From a virus, in the IMG/VR virus record IMGVR_UViG_3300023223_000553, positions 1 to 44,146 of that record: a DNA stretch of 44,146 bases; one strand, written 5' to 3'. The translations under genes were made by a program, and so were the position numbers. Shown here one piece after another: positions 40,156 through 44,146 of this stretch (its first letter is position 1; each line of letters starts with the position of its first letter). The notes beneath the pieces are model-generated. The model was not told where the DNA came from, did no database searches, and was given only the letters and a program-made list of their open reading frames with translations.

Positions 40156-41910
40156 ATGGGCTATGAAATTATACAGCAAAAAGAAGGATCTGACTCTAAT
40201 ATTTATGAGCGGGTCACCAATGGTAATGAGGGGGATATACCAATAATATTAGCTGATGGAAGCAAAGCGTGGGTCGATCCCACAACTTTAGCATCTGATA
40301 AGCTAGATAAATTAACACTGGCGCCTCAGACGGTAGCAGGCCCGGTTGAATGTTTTAGTGATTGGACGTTTCCTTCGGCCTCTATTATACTAGGTGCTGA
40401 TGGCGCTCGTATAAGTTCCGCTGGAAGGAATTTCACTTTTGTTGATGCCCGTGAAAGAGATGTTTTATTTGTTCAATACACTTATGATGATGCAGGAGGA
40501 AAGAAGCCGGAATACTGGGAGATAGCAGCTCGCATAACTTCAAATGTCTGTCCAGATAGTGACGTGACTTTAAGTGATCCACAAGACTTAGGATTTACAG
40601 CATCTATTGGCAATACCTTAACCCGTGCTTTTCAAATTATACCTAAAACCGCCGGGCCACTTCTTGTAGAATCATGGGAAGGGTCAGATGATACAGGGCC
40701 AGTATTAACAAGAACTACATTCGATATATTGCCCGGTGATATTGATACTGTAGTCATGTTGGAATTGAAGGTTGGCCAGATATCCGAAATAGGCGATTCG
40801 CAATATGTGCGCTTCTCAGGTATACAATTAGCAGGATCTTTATCTCAATCATCCGGTATCTTTGTAGGTCAAGAATGCCCTTATTTAGATTCAGATGTTC
40901 AGTTATTAACAAAGCAGGAGTTAGTAAAGCAAGGCACTGATTATTTAGACTTTACGCCACAATCCCCACAAGCTCCATATAATGAAGCGAGGATATATTA
41001 CAATAAAGATAGGGAAACATTAGACTTCTATAACGCTATTTCAGATGTTACTGTTAACCTACCCGAAGAATCTATTCAGCCAGTCTGGAATGCTACCGGC
41101 GTTACCATCACTAATGGTCAAGTTGTCAAGATATCTGGAGTTGTCACAGCAGGGGTGCCTAATATTGAATTAGCTTTGGCTGATAATGTTGATGATGCCA
41201 ATGCGTCCGGGGTAGCGACTCATGATATTGAAGATGGAACAAAAGGCTATATCACAGTATTAGGCTCTGTCGGGGGTGTCGATACATCGTCATTTAGTGC
41301 GGGTGATATTTTATTCTTATCTACTTTAACGCCGGGAGGATTAGAAAACATAGAGCAAGCGATATTAAATCCTATAGCTTTGTGTTTAGTTTCTGATGCT
41401 ACGGAGGGAATTATACTTGTAAAACCTAGAGGTGTTGTGAACATAACTGCGATAGCACAAGTTAGAGGGCAAGCGCACACTCAAGAGGTGACATCTACGC
41501 CAGAAATATGCTATTGTTTTGACCTGGGAGAATTTGAATTAAATGTAGATGTAAATCAGGTAATAAATCCAAGTGCAGGTGACGGCTACAATGCAGAGTT
41601 AAGTCCGACTTCATTGGGTGCGTCAGGGTATTTTAGATTTACATTTAGTGTATCTTTGTCTAGTACAGATAATGAGCGGTTCACTTTAGAGCTTTATATA
41701 AATAACCTTCCTACTGGATTAGTGGCTAATATCGATCTAAATAATCCCTCTACTGAATATGGAACCTCTACGATATCAGGAGTTACTGAAAGTATAATTA
41801 CACCTTCAGATACATTAGAGATTTATATTTATCATAATGGAGGCGGGGGGACGGACACTGTAACTTATGATTCTTCTTTATTTGGTATAGAAAGAATAGG
41901 TAATGCATAA
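40156..41910 (+). CDS. Tail fibre/tailspike-like protein, 584 aa
   Basis: A beta-rich protein with an N-terminal assembly region (DIPIILADGSKAWVDPTTLASDKLDKLT) and the fibre motif EARIYYNKDRETLDFYNAISDVTVNL. Next comes a repeated module VWNATGVTITNGQVVKISG...ANASGVATHDIEDGTKGYITVLG, seen in many phage tail proteins, and a C-terminal beta domain (RFTFSVSLSSTDNERFTLELYINN). It is the last gene before a strong terminator. Probably a second receptor-binding protein. Confidence 0.7.
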   Translation: MGYEIIQQKEGSDSNIYERVTNGNEGDIPIILADGSKAWVDPTTLASDKLDKLTLAPQTVAGPVECFSDWTFPSASIILGADGARISSAGRNFTFVDARERDVLFVQYTYDDAGGKKPEYWEIAARITSNVCPDSDVTLSDPQDLGFTASIGNTLTRAFQIIPKTAGPLLVESWEGSDDTGPVLTRTTFDILPGDIDTVVMLELKVGQISEIGDSQYVRFSGIQLAGSLSQSSGIFVGQECPYLDSDVQLLTKQELVKQGTDYLDFTPQSPQAPYNEARIYYNKDRETLDFYNAISDVTVNLPEESIQPVWNATGVTITNGQVVKISGVVTAGVPNIELALADNVDDANASGVATHDIEDGTKGYITVLGSVGGVDTSSFSAGDILFLSTLTPGGLENIEQAILNPIALCLVSDATEGIILVKPRGVVNITAIAQVRGQAHTQEVTSTPEICYCFDLGEFELNVDVNQVINPSAGDGYNAELSPTSLGASGYFRFTFSVSLSSTDNERFTLELYINNLPTGLVANIDLNNPSTEYGTSTISGVTESIITPSDTLEIYIYHNGGGGTDTVTYDSSLFGIERIGNA

Positions 41911-41932
41911 GAATAGATATATTTAACAACTT

Positions 41933-41946
41933 CCTCAGCGCTGAGG
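41933..41946. promoter_or_regulatory. Perfect palindrome CCTCAGCGCTGAGG
   Basis: A 14-base perfect palindrome between the fibre stop and the terminator. It may form a second RNA stem that assists termination or be a protein site. Confidence 0.5.
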
Positions 41947-41957
41947 CCGAGGGCAAG

Positions 41958-41987
41958 GGCCACTTCTTAATTGGGGTGGCCTTTTTT
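41958..41987 (+). terminator. Rho-independent terminator of the fibre operon
   Basis: GGCCAC, a 12-base loop, GTGGCC, then TTTTTT. It ends the terminase/fibre transcript before the 42030 gene, so the lysis-type cassette needs read-through or its own promoter; a TGCTATATACT extended -10-like box lies at 41996-42005. Confidence 0.85.
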
Positions 41988-42029
41988 ATTATATTGCTAT
42001 ATACTAATAACTTAATAAGGAAATATATT

Positions 42030-42392
42030 ATGGAACCTTACGACCCGAATAAAAGATACTTTGGCCCACAAGGTAGTCCTATATGCAAGCTCATACCCGA
42101 GGCCCCTCCTACAGTGCCACAACTAGAACCTGTATTCAATAGAGCAGCATATACTCATGACGTTGGATACTCTGGCACAAAGGAGCGCGGTTTTCTCGGT
42201 TGGATAAAAAACTACATCGAGCGAAAAAACATAGACCAGAAGTTCATAGACGATATGACTCTTGGGATTATGCAGTACCTGGCAGAAGAGAAGATCACCG
42301 AAGACGAAGCAGATATATCCCTCTTGTATGCAGAGTTAGCGTACAAGGCAGTAAGAAAACTAGGCTGGACATTCTACAGAAAAGGAGAATAA
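42030..42392 (+). CDS. Phospholipase A2-like protein, 120 aa
   Basis: I chose ATG 42030 (MEPYDPNKRYFGPQG) after AATAAGG; the frame upstream to 41976 runs into the terminator. YFGPQG (10-15) resembles the Ca-binding YxGPGN loop and AAYTHDVGY (39-47, H43-D44) the catalytic HDxxY helix of parvovirus-type PLA2, followed by DQKFIDDM as in their D-x-RFI segment. No Cys pairs are present, as in viral PLA2s. It could damage membranes in lysis or entry. The fold call is by motif only. Confidence 0.6.
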   Translation: MEPYDPNKRYFGPQGSPICKLIPEAPPTVPQLEPVFNRAAYTHDVGYSGTKERGFLGWIKNYIERKNIDQKFIDDMTLGIMQYLAEEKITEDEADISLLYAELAYKAVRKLGWTFYRKGE

Positions 42393-42393
42393 G

Positions 42394-42681
42394 ATGTTAA
42401 AATCAGAATTGTATGACGCATTAATCGCAGCAGGCCACACCGATGACGAGTTAGAAGATAAACTAAAATCAGAACTAGAGGTGATGTCTCATGCTATCCC
42501 AAAAGAAGCCCCTGTATCTGAAACCAAAGAGATCATCTCAAAAAGGAAAACCGAGTATTGGTGCCTTGATGGAACGAAGATCCCTTTCCGAGAATTTAAT
42601 AAGCCACATGGATATCTTAAGCCTTTTCCAAAAGCCGGAGATAAGATAAAGAAGGTAGATAACAAATGGATATTGGTATGA
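42394..42681 (+). CDS. Hypothetical protein, 95 aa
   Basis: It starts two bases after the PLA2-like stop with AAGGAGAATAAG as ribosome site. The N-terminal half is acidic and helical (SELYDALIAAGHTDDELEDKLKSELEVM); the C-terminal half is basic with YWCLDGTKIPFREFNKPHGYLKPFPKAGD. Function unknown; its stop overlaps the lipoprotein start. Confidence 0.65.
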   Translation: MLKSELYDALIAAGHTDDELEDKLKSELEVMSHAIPKEAPVSETKEIISKRKTEYWCLDGTKIPFREFNKPHGYLKPFPKAGDKIKKVDNKWILV

Positions 42682-42890
42682 TCAATACAAAGATCAAAGC
42701 TCTATTGATTCTATCAATACTCAACTGCGGATGCATGACCTATAAGAAGGTTGTGAATCATTATGTCGTGAATAATGGGTCAAGTTTACTGATAAATGGA
42801 AGCCCTATCAAGGTATCAGGCTCTGATGCGCAAGATTCTTTAAACGGAAACGATGTAAAACCTGAGGTATCCTTGCCAATCATCCCTTAA
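42678..42890 (+). CDS. Small lipoprotein, 70 aa, possible o-spanin
   Basis: ATG 42678 overlaps the upstream TGA (ATGA). The signal peptide (MINTKIKALLILSILNCGC) has a basic start, a hydrophobic core and a Cys-Gly-Cys; a lipid would attach at C17 or C19, although the lipobox is imperfect. The rest (KKVVNHYVVNNGSSLL...) is short and soluble. Small outer-membrane lipoproteins in phage lysis cassettes are usually o-spanins, but no i-spanin partner is evident next to it. Confidence 0.65.
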   Translation: MINTKIKALLILSILNCGCMTYKKVVNHYVVNNGSSLLINGSPIKVSGSDAQDSLNGNDVKPEVSLPIIP

Positions 42891-42952
42891 GGATATATAA
42901 TAAGTAATGAATCAGCAGATCACCCTTCCTGCCTTGTTCATTTACTCCCTTG

Positions 42953-42985
42953 GCCCGCTGACTACCCTTTGTCAGCGGGCTTTTT
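42953..42985 (+). terminator. Strong rho-independent terminator
   Basis: GCCCGCTGAC, an eight-base loop, GTCAGCGGGC and TTTTT: a ten-pair perfect stem. It closes the rightward operon before the convergent gene ending at 42988. No T-run is present on the other strand. Confidence 0.92.
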
Positions 42986-42987
42986 AT

Positions 42988-43284
42988 TTAGTCTTGGGTT
43001 AAGTCATTATCTTCCATAAATGATTTAAACCGATCCGCCATACTCGGTGGTGGCTTAGGAGATCTTATGATATGATTAGTATTCATAATAACCGGAGTCT
43101 CAAATACTGGCGGCGGATCGATCTTCTTAATAATCTCATCTAATAAACCATGGACTCTAAGTAATCCATATCCCTCGATAGCCATCTCACAAAAATCCTC
43201 ATCATATGGGATGACTAGATTTATCTTCGCGGGATTAATCCATACGCCTACATCTTCGCCGCCTATATCTGCTTTAAATCTCAC
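42988..43284 (-). CDS. Hypothetical protein, 98 aa, last gene of the leftward operon
   Basis: ATG 43284 overlaps the upstream TGA (ATGA). The start is strand-rich (RFKADIGGEDVGVWINPAKINLVIPYDEDFCEMAIEGYGLLRV) and the end is Pro-rich then acidic (SPKPPPSMADRFKSFMEDNDLTQD). Not recognised. Confidence 0.6.
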   Translation of the reverse strand: MRFKADIGGEDVGVWINPAKINLVIPYDEDFCEMAIEGYGLLRVHGLLDEIIKKIDPPPVFETPVIMNTNHIIRSPKPPPSMADRFKSFMEDNDLTQD

Positions 43285-43613
43285 TCTTTATACTCCTCTA
43301 GTAAATTCTTTGCGTGTAAAGCAAAATCTTCTTCGGTATAATTCCTTGCCATAACCCTCAATTGAAGAATAAACCTCTCGGGCGTCATCTTAGCGCCAGC
43401 TTCAGAAGTGGCTTCATTGCGAAAGGAGAAAAGCTTATTAATTCTGGATGTATTTATAGATTGCACATCTAGATCTTTTAAGTAAGAAATCTCCTGGAAA
43501 AACCCATCAAGATAATCCCCTCTTAAGAACACCCCGCACCAATCATTATTAAACTGCATCGGCCCTGAAGGAACATTACCAGATCCGCCTTCTACATTTA
43601 TTTTAGTAATCAT
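43281..43613 (-). CDS. Hypothetical phage protein, 110 aa
   Basis: ATG 43613 (MITKINVEGGSGNVPSGPMQFNNDWCGVFLRGD) overlaps the upstream TGA and follows GGAG. The GPMQFNNDWCGVFLRGD segment is seen in several phage proteins of unknown role. The C-terminus is helical (TPERFILQLRVMARNYTEEDFALHAKNLLEEYKE). The frame to 43655 is rejected because it lies in the upstream gene. Confidence 0.65.
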   Translation of the reverse strand: MITKINVEGGSGNVPSGPMQFNNDWCGVFLRGDYLDGFFQEISYLKDLDVQSINTSRINKLFSFRNEATSEAGAKMTPERFILQLRVMARNYTEEDFALHAKNLLEEYKE

Positions 43614-43897
43614 ACACACTCCTTCGCTTTTATGTAACCAACACCTGCACCCCAATCAAAGGCACTCATGTCGGGTAACTTAATATTCTCACCTTCTCTC
43701 CATTGCTCCCTAGATGCCAAGGCCCCATACAACTCAGGATAATCTTTGCCTGAGATAATAGATCCATCACACTTCAGAAAACCATTAGACAAAAAAGCCA
43801 CATGAATCTCCTCAGAGAAGCCCCCACCGCGAATCTTAGGAACAGAGACATCACCAATAGAAGCCCCTTTTAATTGACCCAAAGCTATTCTATTCAT
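43610..43897 (-). CDS. Tail collar-domain-like small protein, 95 aa
   Basis: SNGFLKCDGSIISGKDYPELYGALASR followed by ENIKLPDMSAFDWGAGVGYI matches the collar-domain pattern GFLxCDG...YPxLY...xLPDM, as in the fibre at 26431-27381. It is far shorter than a fibre and is placed in the early leftward operon rather than with virion genes. ATG 43897 touches the stop of the HNH/AP2 gene. Confidence 0.75.
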   Translation of the reverse strand: MNRIALGQLKGASIGDVSVPKIRGGGFSEEIHVAFLSNGFLKCDGSIISGKDYPELYGALASREQWREGENIKLPDMSAFDWGAGVGYIKAKECV

Positions 43898-44146
43898 CTA
43901 CTCAACTCCTATATCATTAAGCTTAGAAAACTCACCAAAGTACATACGCGCAGCTAAGTTATAAACACGCGCAGCGTCGTCTTCTTTTTTGAAATAACCC
44001 AAGTGTATATTCTTCTTCTGATAATAAACTTGAGCTAACCAGCGAACACAATCCTTGCCATAGTAAGTTTCAGTCCTTATACGAACACCCTTATACTTGC
44101 TCGTAGTACCACGACGACTAGAAGTATTCATACAGTTCTGCTGTTG
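43898..44146 (-). CDS. HNH endonuclease with AP2 domain (C-terminal part; continues at 1-438)
   Basis: This is the remainder of the gene whose start is at 438. Bases 44003-44146 repeat 1-144. The AP2 part (YKGVRI...GYFKKEDDAARVYNLAARMYFGEFSKLNDIGVE) ends at a stop at 43898. An internal ATG at 44131 is not the true start. Confidence 0.92.
   Translation of the reverse strand, partial: QQQNCMNTSSRRGTTSKYKGVRIRTETYYGKDCVRWLAQVYYQKKNIHLGYFKKEDDAARVYNLAARMYFGEFSKLNDIGVE
44003..44146. repeat. Terminal direct repeat, right copy
   Basis: Identical to bases 1-144; closes the 44,002-bp circle. Confidence 0.95.

Noticed and set aside
1-44146. CRISPR array or tRNA gene
   Set aside because: No regularly spaced 25-40 bp repeats with unique spacers and no cloverleaf with a proper T-arm were seen. 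The only regular repeats are the short operator-like ones reported.

Overview
The window is a complete, apparently circular genome of a tailed phage with a short (podovirus-type) tail. Bases 1-144 are identical to 44003-44146, so the unique unit is 44,002 bp and the contig ends fall inside one HNH/AP2 endonuclease gene. The evidence for a podovirus is a portal, scaffold, N4-gp56-like major capsid protein, adaptor, hub/nozzle protein and large internal virion (ejection) proteins, with no sheath, tape-measure or tail-tube genes. There is no integrase, tRNA, recognisable DNA polymerase or recognisable endolysin. The host is unknown. A small lipoprotein, the T7-like ejection cassette and an SSB-type acidic tail suggest a Gram-negative bacterium (inference). 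No 16S-level or prophage-flank evidence exists.

Layout. (1) A leftward early operon starts at a promoter near 13771-13799. It runs through small unknown genes, a replication initiator, a T7 gp4-like primase-helicase, an adenine methyltransferase, a dATP/dGTP-diphosphohydrolase-like protein, a Dcm-like methyltransferase, a PD-(D/E)XK nuclease, an RHH regulator and many tiny zinc-ribbon or hypothetical genes. It crosses the contig junction and ends at 42988. Genes overlap by ATGA/TAATG almost throughout, and at least eleven genes shorter than 60 codons are described here. (2) A short rightward operon (13932-16086) carries a 57-residue protein, RecT, a YqaJ-type exonuclease, an OB-fold protein with an SSB-like C-terminal tip and a small unknown protein. 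(3) A leftward structural operon (34192 to 16071) encodes portal, scaffold, major capsid, decoration-like, adaptor, two fibres, a DUF4376-like protein, hub, holin-like protein, two paralogous Gly-rich ejection proteins, a GNAT-like protein, and 599- and 1509-residue internal proteins. It ends in a stand-alone response-regulator receiver domain. (4) A rightward operon (34314-42890) carries small and large terminase, a zinc-binding protein, a BspA-repeat adhesin, a second fibre-like protein, a terminator, then a phospholipase-A2-like protein and a small lipoprotein that may serve in lysis or entry. It converges on the leftward operon at a strong terminator (42953-42985).

Control. The 13744-13931 region holds divergent sigma70-type promoters, each with a TGGTATAC-type palindrome in its spacer, plus further copies spaced 45-46 bp apart. 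The RHH gene at 5830-5955 has its own promoter overlapping a terminator. Below it, a promoter-terminator-hairpin leader (5597-5761) contains mutually exclusive complementary segments and looks like an attenuator. How the modules cooperate (inference): the divergent switch turns on replication/modification leftward and recombination rightward. Host polymerase plus the phage helicase-primase and RecT/exonuclease replicate the DNA. The two divergent late operons from about 34193-34313 then build the virion, package DNA and lyse the cell.
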